Shown here: piece by piece, positions 28,474-40,145 of the stretch
Numbering within the stretch: the stretch's first letter is position 1
Layout of the letters: the number at the start of each line of letters is the position of its first letter
Origin: Aequorivita aquimaris
GTDB taxonomy: Bacteria; Bacteroidota; Bacteroidia; Flavobacteriales; Flavobacteriaceae
Length of the DNA stretch: 64,000 bases
NCBI RefSeq assembly: GCF_001573155.1
Contig: NZ_JRWG01000001.1
Location: 544,952 to 608,951 of the forward strand
Reading direction: 5' to 3'
The notes under the pieces: generated by a model
Told to the model about the DNA's origin: nothing
Databases searched by the model: none
The model's input: the letters and a program-made list of their open reading frames with translations, nothing else
Made by a program: the position numbers and the translations under genes

Positions 28474-30402
28474 ATGTTTGGCAAATCTAAAAAATTGATT
28501 ATCTCTATGTTGAAGTGTTTAATATACGTTTCGGTGACCTTCCTATTTATGGTTAGCTGTGGCTCGGCTGCGCAACAACAATACAAAAGCCACTCGGTAC
28601 AAAAAGGCGAAACCGTTTACAGCATTGCAAAAAAGTATAATATTTCAGAAGAAACCATTTACAATCTTAACCCAGACTCCAGAAATGAGTTGAAGGTAAA
28701 TAGCGTATTGATTATTCCATCCAACGAGGCAATCAGCTCTGGAACCGATAAAAACAACTACCGCGACCACAGGGTTAAAAAGAAGGAAACCCTCTTCGGA
28801 ATTGCGCAGCTTTACAACGTAAGCGTGGACGATATCAAGAAGCTAAATAAGGAATTGTACTCCCGGGGTCTGCGAAAAGGAGAACGCCTGTTGATTCCTG
28901 CGCCCTCCAAAAAAGATGAAAATACAACTGTTGGAAATGCCCTGCCCGGCACCCAGAAATATACCGTAAAAGCAAAGGAAACAAAGTTTGGGATTGCCCG
29001 AAAATTCGGCATTTCAATTGCGGAACTGGAAGATTTGAACCCCGATTTGGGCGAAGGCCTTAAAGTGGGAACAACCTTGATCGTTCCAGACAAAACTGTA
29101 ATAGAAAATGCTGAAATAGACGAAGAAAATTTTCAGTATTACGAAGTGAAACCCAAGGAAGGTTTTTACAGGTTAAAAGCAAAATTCGGTCTTTCGGAAG
29201 AAGAAATCATTGCGCTCAATCCATATGCAAAAGATGGGCTGAAAGAAGGAATGATCCTAAAATTGCCAAAGGATGAAGACGGCATTTCAAAAGAGGATAT
29301 TTCGGTAATCGATCTGGAAAAAAGAATTGACAACAAAAAAATGAAAACGGTAGCATTGATGCTCCCTTTTCGATTAATGCGAAGTGCCAGCGACACCACG
29401 GGCAACGACCAAGATTTACTGAAACGCGACCCTACCCTTCGCGTAGCTTTGGACTTTTACAGCGGCGCTTTGATGGCTGCGGAATTCGCAAAGGACCACG
29501 GCATTTCCGTGACCCTGAATGTCTATGACACCGAAAAGAGCGATAGCAAAGTGGCCTCCATCGTTTCAAGAAACGAGTTCAAAAACGTGGACGCCGTTAT
29601 TGGCCCGTTGCTTCAAAAAAATGTGGAGAAAGCTTCGGATATGCTGAAAGGTGATAAAATCCCGGTCTTTTCACCCTTGAGCAACAGGGAAATGGCTATG
29701 AACGACAATCTTTTCCAAACCCTTCCCACCGATGCCGTGCTACAGAAAACGATAATCCGTTACATAAAAGAGCATAGTGCCGGAAAGAATGTCATCATTA
29801 TTTCCGACTCCAAAAGAGCCACTCAAAGGGAGATGATTCAAACCGCAATTCCATCAGCCAAAACCGTATCGCCCCGTGGCGGCGGATATATACAGGCCAG
29901 CGATATAACTGCGGTAGCCTCACAGGGAATGGAAAACTGGGTAATCCTTGAATCCCAAAATCCGGTGTTGGTAAGCAGTGCCGTAAACGTGCTTTCCGCC
30001 ATGCCGAATAATTACAAAATTCGCCTATTCACTTTGCAAAAAAACGACGCTTATGAATGGCACGAGGTTTCCAGTATGCGCCTGGCAAAACTGAACTTCA
30101 CTTTCCCTTCGGTGAACAAAAACATTGATGAAGAAGACCGCAATCCGTTCTTGATAAGTTACAAAAACAAGTACGGTGTGCTTCCGAACCGCTACGCAAT
30201 CCGGGGCTTTGACGTAACCTATGATGTCTTGCTGCGATTGGCTGCCGAAAAAGATATTTACGATGCCATTATGCCCGAAAGCGAAACGGTATATATTGAG
30301 AACAAATTTCGATATGAAAAATCGAAAACTGAAGGCTACTGCAACGAAGCAGCCTATATTTTAAAATATAACGACGACCTTAAATTTGAAGTAGTAGAAT
30401 GA
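28474..30402 (+). CDS. LysM-repeat protein with periplasmic-binding-like C-terminal domain
   Basis: Exported protein of up to 642 residues. The hydrophobic N-terminus ends in FMVSCGSA, a plausible lipobox. Four LysM units follow (about 35-85, 95-140, 160-205, 225-265), each of the SVQKGETVYSIAKKYN type, binding peptidoglycan. Residues 290-640 form a type 1 periplasmic-binding fold (VALMLPFRLMR, VDAVIGPLLQKNVEKAS, VPVFSPLSN-like segment). This architecture is common in Bacteroidota. ATG 28507 is an alternative start with a shorter n-region. Its stop overlaps the OsmC start by 4 bases (ATGA). Confidence 0.9.
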   Translation: MFGKSKKLIISMLKCLIYVSVTFLFMVSCGSAAQQQYKSHSVQKGETVYSIAKKYNISEETIYNLNPDSRNELKVNSVLIIPSNEAISSGTDKNNYRDHRVKKKETLFGIAQLYNVSVDDIKKLNKELYSRGLRKGERLLIPAPSKKDENTTVGNALPGTQKYTVKAKETKFGIARKFGISIAELEDLNPDLGEGLKVGTTLIVPDKTVIENAEIDEENFQYYEVKPKEGFYRLKAKFGLSEEEIIALNPYAKDGLKEGMILKLPKDEDGISKEDISVIDLEKRIDNKKMKTVALMLPFRLMRSASDTTGNDQDLLKRDPTLRVALDFYSGALMAAEFAKDHGISVTLNVYDTEKSDSKVASIVSRNEFKNVDAVIGPLLQKNVEKASDMLKGDKIPVFSPLSNREMAMNDNLFQTLPTDAVLQKTIIRYIKEHSAGKNVIIISDSKRATQREMIQTAIPSAKTVSPRGGGYIQASDITAVASQGMENWVILESQNPVLVSSAVNVLSAMPNNYKIRLFTLQKNDAYEWHEVSSMRLAKLNFTFPSVNKNIDEEDRNPFLISYKNKYGVLPNRYAIRGFDVTYDVLLRLAAEKDIYDAIMPESETVYIENKFRYEKSKTEGYCNEAAYILKYNDDLKFEVVE

Positions 30403-30800
30403 GCACCGCCAAAGTAACCTATCTCGGAAACCTCCGTACCGAAAATGAACATTTAAAATCGGGCAGTACATTTATAACCGATGCTCCCACGGACAACAAC
30501 GGAAAGGGCGAAGCCTTTTCTCCCACCGATACTGTGGCCACGGGACTTGCCAACTGCATGATTACCGTTATGGGCATAAAGGCCCGCGATATGCAGGTAA
30601 ATATGGACGGCACCACGGCGCTCGTAACCAAAACGATGGCTGCCGATCCACGCCGTATTTCAAAAATTGAAGTGGTCCTCAATTTTCCATCGGGCATAGA
30701 TGAAAAAGCGCGAAAAATATTGGAAAATACCGGCAGGACCTGCCCCGTGCTCTATAGCCTGCATCCCGATATTGAGAAGGTGATTACCTTTAATTGGTAG
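30399..30800 (+). CDS. OsmC family peroxidase-like protein
   Basis: 133-residue OsmC/Ohr-fold protein that reduces organic hydroperoxides through two cysteines. Both are present, in GLANCMITVMGIKA and GRTCPVLYSLHP. The N-terminal strand KVTYLGNLRTENEH and SPTDTVATGLANC fit YhfA/OsmC-like rather than Ohr. Translation is coupled to the LysM gene through an ATGA overlap. Co-occurrence with bshC fits a low-molecular-weight thiol redox system, but no direct link is shown. Confidence 0.92.
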   Translation: MSTAKVTYLGNLRTENEHLKSGSTFITDAPTDNNGKGEAFSPTDTVATGLANCMITVMGIKARDMQVNMDGTTALVTKTMAADPRRISKIEVVLNFPSGIDEKARKILENTGRTCPVLYSLHPDIEKVITFNW

Positions 30801-30861
30801 GCTACTCCAAACCCTTTCAAAGAAAACTTTAAACAGATATTGTTTTTGATGTTCTTTAAAT

Positions 30862-31375
30862 ATGAAACTACTTTTCATTTTTATATTTTCCTTGGTTCTT
30901 TTCCCACAAAATAATCCCGAAAAGATGCTGTGGAATGAAAACCAGAAACTCACCTGGAAAGATTTCCGTGGAAAACCCGTGCCGAGCGCCAGTTTTGTGG
31001 CAAGTACCAATACAGGTATCAGTTTTCAATATTCCTATTCCATCAAAAATGGAGCTGTACACGTGGAATATTCCGTTGAAAGTTTTTTTAATCCCGAAGG
31101 TTCGTGGTACATTCCAGAAAGGGTGAACGCCCATATTTTAAGGCACGAACAGGCCCATTTTGATATTTCGGAACTGCACGCGCGCATGCTTCGGAAAAAT
31201 CTTCACGGAAAAAAGTTCACAAAAAGAATAAAATCTGAAATAGAAGGTATCTACAAACAGGTAGAACAGAAAAGACGCGCCATGCAAACCAGATTTGACG
31301 CCGAAACCGACCATTCCCGGAACGAGGAAAAAGAAGCTTTCTGGCAGCATTACATCGCCAAACAACTCGCCGATT

Positions 31376-31392
<17 letters not shown>
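30862..31392 (+). CDS. DUF922 secreted zinc-dependent protease-like protein
   Basis: 176 residues with a short signal segment (LLFIFIFSLVLFPQ). The DUF922 core starts LTWKDFRGKPVPSASFVA. It carries HEQAHFDISELHARML, an HExxH-type motif, so the fold is a predicted metalloprotease; the third ligand is not assigned. The C-terminal third is a charged helix. The next gene starts inside its last codons (17-base overlap). Confidence 0.88.
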
Positions 31393-33408
<2,016 letters not shown>

Positions 33409-33507
33409 GACAATTTGGCGCAATAAAAGAAAAGGCGGGATTATTGCCCTGCCAGATAAAATTAATGATAATATGCTTTTGATTAATTTCAAAAGAAGAA
33501 ATAAAAG

Positions 33508-35394
33508 ATGGAACAAAAGAAATTCGACTTTAACTCACTTATTGGTTTTTTATTAATCGGCGGTATCCTAATCTGGATGTTGTACCTCAACAAACCTACC
33601 GAGGAAGAAATCCAGGCGGAAAAAGCCAAGACCGAAGCCGCTGCAAAACAAGAGGCAGAAGCTGCCAAACCCACAGATGAAGTTACACTTGCGCAGGCAA
33701 CCTCAGATACCATGAACGCTGTGAAACAAGGTGATTCCCTGGCTTTTGAACAGTTAAAGAACAAGCTCGGTTCCTTTGCGTATTCTGAAACGCTTCCATC
33801 GGCAACCGATGCCACAACGGTTTTGGAGAACGATGTGCTCTATTTGGAAATAAGCAATAAAGGCGGATACATTACGGAAGCGCTTTTGAAAAATTTCACC
33901 AAATATGACTCCGTTCCGGTGTATTTGATAAAGGATGGAACTGCTTCCTTAAATCTTCAGTTTACTTCAGAAAACCGAACGCTAAACTCACAAGAACTAT
34001 ATTTTGAACCTACCTTGAGCAAAAATGGCGATGACCAAGTGCTCTCCATGAAGCTGAAAACTTCAGAAAACGGGTTTATTGAATACCGTTATACCCTGCA
34101 TCCGGGTGAATATATGATGGATTTCAGCATCAACAGCCAAGGCTTGGACGGTATTATCAATACTTCGCAGCCGATGTACCTGGACTGGCAGTTAAAGGGC
34201 TATCGCCACGCCAAGAGTATTTCATACGAAAACCGTTATTCGCGTTTAACCTATGAATACGATGACGAAAAACACTCAAAACTTTCCCCTTCGGGCGAAG
34301 ATGATGAACTAGAGAAGGACGTAACCTGGATGAATTTCCGTCAGCATTTCTTCAGCTCCATGCTACTTACCGATACTCCTTTCAAGGAAGTGAAATTAAC
34401 TTCCGTTGATTTGGTGAAAGACGAAGAGGTAGATACTACCTTCACCAAGCGATACGGTGCAAAGATGCTTTTGGAGCCAAAAAATGGGGCGTTGTCGTAT
34501 AATATGAATATGTACTACGGCCCATCCGATTATCAAATTTTCAAAAAATACGGCCGTAATCTGGACGAAGCCATGCCGTTGGGCTGGGGTATTTTTGGGG
34601 TGATAAACAAATACATTATCATTCCGTTATTCGGCTTTTTAACCGATTTTCTGCCCGCGGGAATTGCCATCATCGTTTTGACGATTCTTATAAAACTTAT
34701 GCTTTCGCCAGTGCAGTACAAGCAGTATTTGGCCCAGGCAAAGATGAAAGTGCTGAAACCCGAACTCGACGAGATAAAGGAAAAGTACAAAGGCAACAGC
34801 TTAAAAATCCAACAGGAAACCATGAAGCTGCAAAACTCCGCCGGTGCCAGCCCGCTGAAGGGTTGTTTGCCAGCTTTGTTGCAAATTCCGGTGTTTTATG
34901 CGCTGTTTACGTTTTTCCCCTCGGCTTTTGATTTGCGGCAGAAAAGTTTCCTTTGGGCAGATGACCTTTCCAGCTATGATACCATTGCAGAATTGCCGTT
35001 CCACATTCCATTTTATGGAGACCACGTGAGTCTCTTCCCTATTTTGGCCTCTATTGCCATCTTTGTTTATATGATGATGACCATGGGCGCAAACATGCAG
35101 CAACAGCAGCAGCCGGGAATGCCGAACATGAAATTCCTTATGTACCTTTCGCCATTGTTTATGTTGGTATTCTTCAACAACTATGCGAGTGGGCTTTCGC
35201 TGTATTACTTCGTTTCAAACTTGATTACCATTGGTATTATGCTCGTAATCAAAAATTTCATCATAGATGAAGACAAGGTACACGCCAAGATTCAGGTGAA
35301 AAAGGCCACGCCAAAGAAACAAAACAAGTTTCAACGCAAAATGGCCGAGATGATGGAACAGGCCGAGCAACAGAAAAAAGCCGGAAAACGTTAG
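33508..35394 (+). CDS. yidC: Membrane protein insertase YidC
   Basis: Inserts and folds inner-membrane proteins with or without SecYEG. 628 residues, the Gram-negative type. It has an N-terminal transmembrane helix (SLIGFLLIGGILIWMLYL), a large periplasmic beta-domain (about 90-350), and a C-terminal core of five membrane helices from about 365. The core includes LMLSPVQYKQYLAQAKMKVL and GCLPALLQIPVFYALF. The cytoplasmic tail is very basic (KKATPKKQNKFQRKMAEMM), which in other bacteria helps ribosome contact. It lies 99 bases after pyrG. Confidence 0.97.
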   Translation: MEQKKFDFNSLIGFLLIGGILIWMLYLNKPTEEEIQAEKAKTEAAAKQEAEAAKPTDEVTLAQATSDTMNAVKQGDSLAFEQLKNKLGSFAYSETLPSATDATTVLENDVLYLEISNKGGYITEALLKNFTKYDSVPVYLIKDGTASLNLQFTSENRTLNSQELYFEPTLSKNGDDQVLSMKLKTSENGFIEYRYTLHPGEYMMDFSINSQGLDGIINTSQPMYLDWQLKGYRHAKSISYENRYSRLTYEYDDEKHSKLSPSGEDDELEKDVTWMNFRQHFFSSMLLTDTPFKEVKLTSVDLVKDEEVDTTFTKRYGAKMLLEPKNGALSYNMNMYYGPSDYQIFKKYGRNLDEAMPLGWGIFGVINKYIIIPLFGFLTDFLPAGIAIIVLTILIKLMLSPVQYKQYLAQAKMKVLKPELDEIKEKYKGNSLKIQQETMKLQNSAGASPLKGCLPALLQIPVFYALFTFFPSAFDLRQKSFLWADDLSSYDTIAELPFHIPFYGDHVSLFPILASIAIFVYMMMTMGANMQQQQQPGMPNMKFLMYLSPLFMLVFFNNYASGLSLYYFVSNLITIGIMLVIKNFIIDEDKVHAKIQVKKATPKKQNKFQRKMAEMMEQAEQQKKAGKR

Positions 35395-35466
35395 ATTTTT
35401 CTTTAGATTTAAAATGTTTGAAAATAGATTTTAGATTTAAGCGTTTGCTTTTTAAGTAAATGAACA

Positions 35467-36156
35467 ATGAAAAAAAATGCTTTAACTTTCTTCTTCGGAA
35501 TTGTACTCTGCTCCCAAGTTTCCTTTTCACAAAGCGAAATAAACCAAATGGACGCACAGGGAAAACGCCACGGTCTTTGGAAAAAAACCTTTGAAGGCAC
35601 CGATCAGCTTCGCTATGAGGGAACTTTTGAACACGGAAAGGAAGTGGGCGAATTCAAGTTTTATTGTGAAGATTGCAAAAGCCAGCCGATGGTCATTAAA
35701 AACTTCACGGGGAAAGACGATATCGTCGAGGTAAAATATTTCACCGTAAAGGGAAAACTGGTAAGTGAAGGAAAAATGCAGGGCAAGGACCGCATTGGCG
35801 AATGGGTCTATTACCACGAAAAGTCCAACAATGTTATGACGCGCGAGCAGTATAATGACGGAAAATTGGACGGTAAAGTAATTACTTATTATCCCAACGG
35901 AAAAATTACCCAAGAAACCACATATAAAAACGGGATAAAGGAAGGTGAGGACAATTATTATTCTCCTGACGGAATTCTATTGAAAAAGTTACTATACACA
36001 AACGACCAACTTCAGGGCACCGCCACATATTATGATGCTTATGGCAATGTAATAATTGAAGGTTTTTATAAAGAAGGAAAAAAGCACGGACTCTGGAAAT
36101 ACTACAAGGATGGGAAAGTGATTTTGGAGGAAACCTATCCAAAAACTGATAAATAA
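35467..36156 (+). CDS. Secreted MORN-repeat protein
   Basis: 229 residues with a signal peptide (ALTFFFGIVLCSQVSFSQ). The body consists of MORN-type units such as QGKRHGLWKKTFEG, YNDGKLDGKVITYYPNGKI, YKNGIKEGEDNYYSPDG and YKEGKKHGLWKYYKDGK. Such toxin-immunity-like MORN proteins are frequent in Bacteroidota, and their partners are usually unknown. It follows yidC by 72 bases. Confidence 0.88.
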   Translation: MKKNALTFFFGIVLCSQVSFSQSEINQMDAQGKRHGLWKKTFEGTDQLRYEGTFEHGKEVGEFKFYCEDCKSQPMVIKNFTGKDDIVEVKYFTVKGKLVSEGKMQGKDRIGEWVYYHEKSNNVMTREQYNDGKLDGKVITYYPNGKITQETTYKNGIKEGEDNYYSPDGILLKKLLYTNDQLQGTATYYDAYGNVIIEGFYKEGKKHGLWKYYKDGKVILEETYPKTDK

Positions 36157-36168
36157 TTTTTTTTAATC

Positions 36169-36250
36169 CCAAATTCCAAAGCAGTACCTTCAGATTTATT
36201 TGAGTTTTGCCGTTTTATGATTTCGTTATAATTAGGAGTTTGGAATTTGG
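36169..36250. repeat. Inverted TTTGGAATTTGG words flanking the mnmA upstream region
   Basis: CCAAATTCCAAA (36169-36180) and TTTGGAATTTGG (36239-36250) are exact 12-bp inverted repeats 58 bases apart. The same word occurs in several other spacers of the window. Confidence 0.65.
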
Positions 36251-36271
36251 TGCTTTCAAGCCGTATCTTTG
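36239..36271 (+). promoter_or_regulatory. Promoter of mnmA
   Basis: TTTG at 36239-36242, a 21-base spacer and TATCTTTG at 36264-36271. Both elements fit the Bacteroidota consensus, and the ATG follows 17 bases later. The -33 element lies within a TTTGGAATTTGG word. Confidence 0.6.
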
Positions 36272-36288
36272 CACACATTTAAATAATC

Positions 36289-37479
36289 ATGAAAAAACGA
36301 GTAGTTGTCGGTCTTAGCGGAGGCGTTGACTCCAGCGTTGCAGCCTATCTTTTAAAAGAGCAGGGCTACGACGTTATTGGGCTATTTATGAAGAATTGGC
36401 ACGACGACTCCGTAACCATTTCTGATGAATGCCCATGGCTTGAGGACAGCAACGACGCAATGCTCGTGGCAGAAAAACTGGGCATTCCCTTTCAAACGGT
36501 AGATTTAAGCGAGGAATACAAAGAACGCATCGTTGACTATATGTTCCGCGAATATCAAATGGGCCGTACCCCAAACCCAGATGTACTGTGCAATCGTGAA
36601 ATAAAGTTTGACGTGTTTATGAAAATCGCCCTCGGGCTGGGAGCAGATTTTGTGGCAACGGGGCATTATTGCCGGAAAGGCACCATTGAAAAAGACGGAA
36701 AAGAGATATATCAATTGCTCGCGGGAAAGGATCCAAACAAAGACCAATCGTATTTTCTGTGCCAACTTTCGCAGGAGCAACTTTCCAAAACTCTCTTTCC
36801 AATTGGGGAATTGTTGAAACCGGAGGTTCGAAAAATTGCTTCGGAACAAAATTTAATTACCGCCGAAAAACGCGATTCGCAAGGATTGTGCTTTATTGGG
36901 AAGGTAAGGCTGCCCGAATTTCTTCAACAGAAATTGGCTCCAAAAGATGGCATTATTGTAGAGGTGCCTTCAGATTTCGAGGAATATAAATTGGAAACTC
37001 CGAATTTTACTTCCGAAGAAGAAGAACTACAATATCTTGCTTCAAAACATACCTATTCTTTGTCGGATGGTAAAAAGATTGGTGTGCACCACGGAGCACA
37101 TTATTTTACTAAAGGTCAGCGTAAAGGCTTGGCCGTGGGCGGAAACAAAGAACCACTTTTTGTGATTGATACAGATGTGAACGAGAATATTATTTTCACA
37201 GGGCAAGGAAAAAGCCATCCGGGTCTTTACAGACGCGGACTTTTTGTTAAAAAAGAAGAAATCCACTGGATTCGAGAAGATCTCAAACTTTTCGAAAACC
37301 AAAAAATGGAGGTGATGGCACGTATCCGTTATAGACAACCTTTGGAAAAAGCCACAATACACGCCACAGTATCCGGACTTTATGTTATATTTGAAAACCC
37401 GCAATCCGCCATAACCGAAGGCCAATTTGTTGCTTGGTATAAAACCAACGAGTTATTGGGGAGCGGTGTAATCTCTTAA
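36289..37479 (+). CDS. mnmA: tRNA-specific 2-thiouridylase MnmA
   Basis: Adds sulfur to U34 of tRNA Lys, Glu and Gln. 396 residues. The PP-loop is [12 protein letters not shown]. The two catalytic cysteines are Cys101 in [12 protein letters not shown] and Cys201 in [11 protein letters not shown], and GHYCRK and [10 protein letters not shown] lie between. The insert after residue 215 ([20 protein letters not shown]) lengthens the protein relative to E. coli and is seen in flavobacterial enzymes. It ends 7 bases before the subtilase start, so read-through into that gene is possible. Confidence 0.97.
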   Translation: MKKRVVVGLSGGVDSSVAAYLLKEQGYDVIGLFMKNWHDDSVTISDECPWLEDSNDAMLVAEKLGIPFQTVDLSEEYKERIVDYMFREYQMGRTPNPDVLCNREIKFDVFMKIALGLGADFVATGHYCRKGTIEKDGKEIYQLLAGKDPNKDQSYFLCQLSQEQLSKTLFPIGELLKPEVRKIASEQNLITAEKRDSQGLCFIGKVRLPEFLQQKLAPKDGIIVEVPSDFEEYKLETPNFTSEEEELQYLASKHTYSLSDGKKIGVHHGAHYFTKGQRKGLAVGGNKEPLFVIDTDVNENIIFTGQGKSHPGLYRRGLFVKKEEIHWIREDLKLFENQKMEVMARIRYRQPLEKATIHATVSGLYVIFENPQSAITEGQFVAWYKTNELLGSGVIS

Positions 37480-37486
37480 AAAAAAT

Positions 37487-39121
37487 ATGATGAAAAAATT
37501 ACCCCTCTTAATCTTGGTTTTTGTCTCTACGCTTAGTTTTGGACAAATAGAAGACGCACTTGTTTTTTTGGAAGCTAAGGATCCTGCCGTTGTGGCAGCA
37601 GCTTTAGCAGACCCATCAACCATTTTATCCCAAGCAGCCATTGATAGAAAAACCGCTCAAGGCACCTCTATTGACGATCGCGATGTACCTTTAAACGAAA
37701 CCCAAAAATCTGCAATTGAAGCCGCTACAGGTATTACCGTTTATGCAAAATCAAAATGGATGAATGCTCTTTACGTTCGTGGAACGGAAACCAATATCAA
37801 TAATCTTTTAAACCTAAATTTCGTTACAGCAGTGGAGTTTATGGATAAGAGCTTGAACAGACCATTTGAGACTCCAATTGCTAAAGATAAGTTTGAAATT
37901 GAAAACCAAGAAAGGGTAATATACAATTATGGTGATGCTACAAACCAAACCACCATGCTAAATGTTGATTACCTGCACGAAAATGATTATACCGGAGAAG
38001 ATATTATAGTTGCATTTATGGATAATGGTTATCCGGGCGTATTGACCAATCCTGCATATGCCACGCTTCGGAATGAGGGGAGATTATTAGGTTATTATGA
38101 CTTTGTAGACCGAGTAACAAATCCAAATGGTACTGGAAGTCATGGATCTTCAACTTTCAGTGATGCCGCAGGTTTTCTTGACGGAGATTTTGTGGGCACT
38201 GCTCCAAATGCCTCGTATTATTTATTTGTTACAGAAGATGGAGGTGATGAAAATCCTGTTGAGGAAGCCTATTGGGTAGAAGCACTGGAACGTGCTGACA
38301 GCCTTGGGGTTTATGTAGTAAATACTTCTTTAAGCTATCGCGATTTCTCACCTAATTATCCTCAGTATACATATACTTACGAAGATTTGGACGGGCAAAC
38401 TACCTTAGGCGCACGTGGCGCAAATCACGCTTATGACAAAGGAATGATTATGGTTAACTCAGCCGGTAATAATGGCAATGAGAGTTTTCCATGGGTGGGA
38501 AGCCCTGCCGACTCTCCTGGTGTGCTTACCATTGGAGCCGTAAATAGTAGTGGAGATTACGTGAGTTTCAGTGCTATTGGCCCCACAGTTGATGGGAGGG
38601 TGAAGCCTGATGTAATGGCAAAGGGTCGTAATGCTGCTATTGTGGATCAATTTGGAGATGTTACCACCGCTAGTGGTACATCATTTAGCTCACCGATTAC
38701 TGCTGGCGCCGTTGCTTCATTATGGCAAGCTGTTCCCAACTTAAAGAATAGTGTTGTTATGCAAGCTATTCGTGAATCTGCAGATAAATATAACAACCCT
38801 ACAAACCAAATGGGCTATGGTATTCCAGATTTTGGAGATGCTTTAAATGCATTGCTTTTATTGGGCGTAGAGGAGCAGATGCAGGATTACCATTTTGCAC
38901 TTTATCCAAACCCAGTGAGTACCCAAATAAACATTTCATTCCCTAAAAGTTCGGAAAGTGCTGAATTTTCATTGTTCAATATTTTAGGAGAAAAAGTCCT
39001 TCAAACAAATATTACAACTTTTAAAAACAGTATCGATGTGTCTGGACTTTCTTCAGGAATGTATATAGCTTCAATTACTTCAAACAACAAAACAACAAGC
39101 TATAAAATTATTAAGAAGTAG
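37487..39121 (+). CDS. Secreted subtilisin-family (S8) serine protease with T9SS sorting domain
   Basis: 544 residues with a signal peptide (KKLPLLILVFVSTLSFGQ) and a propeptide-like region to about 150. The catalytic triad is visible: Asp in IIVAFMDNGYPG, His in GTGSHGSST and Ser in GTSFSSPITAG, with the oxyanion Asn in VNSAGNNGN. The last 80 residues (HFALYPNPVSTQINISFP to SGMYIASITSNNK) are a type A C-terminal sorting domain, so it is exported through type IX secretion. ATG 37490 is an alternative start one codon later. Its stop overlaps the next gene's GTG by one base. Confidence 0.92.
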   Translation: MMKKLPLLILVFVSTLSFGQIEDALVFLEAKDPAVVAAALADPSTILSQAAIDRKTAQGTSIDDRDVPLNETQKSAIEAATGITVYAKSKWMNALYVRGTETNINNLLNLNFVTAVEFMDKSLNRPFETPIAKDKFEIENQERVIYNYGDATNQTTMLNVDYLHENDYTGEDIIVAFMDNGYPGVLTNPAYATLRNEGRLLGYYDFVDRVTNPNGTGSHGSSTFSDAAGFLDGDFVGTAPNASYYLFVTEDGGDENPVEEAYWVEALERADSLGVYVVNTSLSYRDFSPNYPQYTYTYEDLDGQTTLGARGANHAYDKGMIMVNSAGNNGNESFPWVGSPADSPGVLTIGAVNSSGDYVSFSAIGPTVDGRVKPDVMAKGRNAAIVDQFGDVTTASGTSFSSPITAGAVASLWQAVPNLKNSVVMQAIRESADKYNNPTNQMGYGIPDFGDALNALLLLGVEEQMQDYHFALYPNPVSTQINISFPKSSESAEFSLFNILGEKVLQTNITTFKNSIDVSGLSSGMYIASITSNNKTTSYKIIKK

Positions 39122-40062
39122 TGCAAAACCGTATTACCGAACTTTTTAATATTGAATACCCAATAATCCAGGCTGGAATGATTTGGAATAGTGGCTGGCG
39201 ACTTGCCAGTGCAGTTTCGAATTCGGGTGGCTTAGGCTTACTGGGGGCGGGTTCTATGTATCCTGAAATTCTTAGGGAGCATATTCAAAAATGTAAAAAA
39301 GCTACAGCTAAACCTTTCGGTGTAAACGTGCCAATGCTCTATCCTGACATTGATAAAATAATTGACATAATTATTGAAGAAGGTGTGAAAATTGTCTTCA
39401 CCTCAGCCGGAAATCCAAAAACGTATACTTCAAAATTGAAAGAAAACGGAATTACTGTGGTTCATGTGGTTAGCAGTGTGAAATTTGCGCTAAAAGCACA
39501 AGAAGCTGGAGTGGATGCGATAGTTGCCGAAGGATTTGAAGCTGGAGGGCACAATGGTCGTGAAGAGACTACAACTTTCACCTTAATTCCAATGGTGAAA
39601 GAACAGTTGAAGATCCCTTTGATTGCTGCTGGCGGAATAGCAACCGGTCGGGGGATGTTAGCCGCTATGGTTTTAGGAGCTGATGGCGTACAAGTGGGAA
39701 GCCGTTTTGTTGCTTCGGAAGAGGCCTCATCGCATCGTGCATTTAAACAAATGGTGGTCGATGCCAAAGAAGGCGACACACAACTTACTTTAAAAGAGTT
39801 GGCGCCCGTACGTATGCTGAAGAACAAGTTTTTTGAAAGCGTAATGCAACTTTACACCACAAATCCTTCTAAGGAAGACCTTGTAAAACATTTGGGTCGC
39901 GCCCGTGCCAAACGCGGTATGTTTGAAGGCGATATGGAAGAAGGCGAATTGGAAATTGGTCAAATTGCGGGGCTTATCCATGATATAAAACCTGCAGCCC
40001 AAATTCTGAAGGATATGGTTGCCGAATTTGAAAAAGCAAAGAAAGAAATAATCAATTTATAA
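39121..40062 (+). CDS. Nitronate monooxygenase / FabK-like FMN enzyme
   Basis: FMN-dependent TIM-barrel protein of 313 residues, beginning QNRITELFNIEYPIIQAGM. Other signatures are GLGLLGAGSM, EGFEAGGHNG (catalytic-His region of nitronate monooxygenases), and the phosphate-binding IAAGGIATGRGMLAAMVLGADGVQVGSRF split over two strands. It could be a nitronate monooxygenase or an enoyl-ACP reductase II; the sequence alone does not decide. The start is GTG 39121, sharing one base with the subtilase stop TAG, so translation is likely coupled to a secreted protease for no obvious metabolic reason. Confidence 0.9.
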   Translation: MQNRITELFNIEYPIIQAGMIWNSGWRLASAVSNSGGLGLLGAGSMYPEILREHIQKCKKATAKPFGVNVPMLYPDIDKIIDIIIEEGVKIVFTSAGNPKTYTSKLKENGITVVHVVSSVKFALKAQEAGVDAIVAEGFEAGGHNGREETTTFTLIPMVKEQLKIPLIAAGGIATGRGMLAAMVLGADGVQVGSRFVASEEASSHRAFKQMVVDAKEGDTQLTLKELAPVRMLKNKFFESVMQLYTTNPSKEDLVKHLGRARAKRGMFEGDMEEGELEIGQIAGLIHDIKPAAQILKDMVAEFEKAKKEIINL

Positions 40063-40091
40063 ATTTTATAATATCAACTTTTAATAAATAA

Positions 40092-40123
40092 AAAACCCTT
40101 CCACTTAAATTTGGAAGGGTTTT
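40092..40123. terminator. Bidirectional terminator
   Basis: AAAACCCTTCC (40092-40102), loop ACTTAAATTT, GGAAGGGTTTT (40113-40123), a perfect 11-bp stem with A and T runs on both sides. It separates the convergent FMN-enzyme gene and the M36 gene. Confidence 0.85.
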
Positions 40124-40145
40124 CTTTTTAATTAAAACCAAATGT

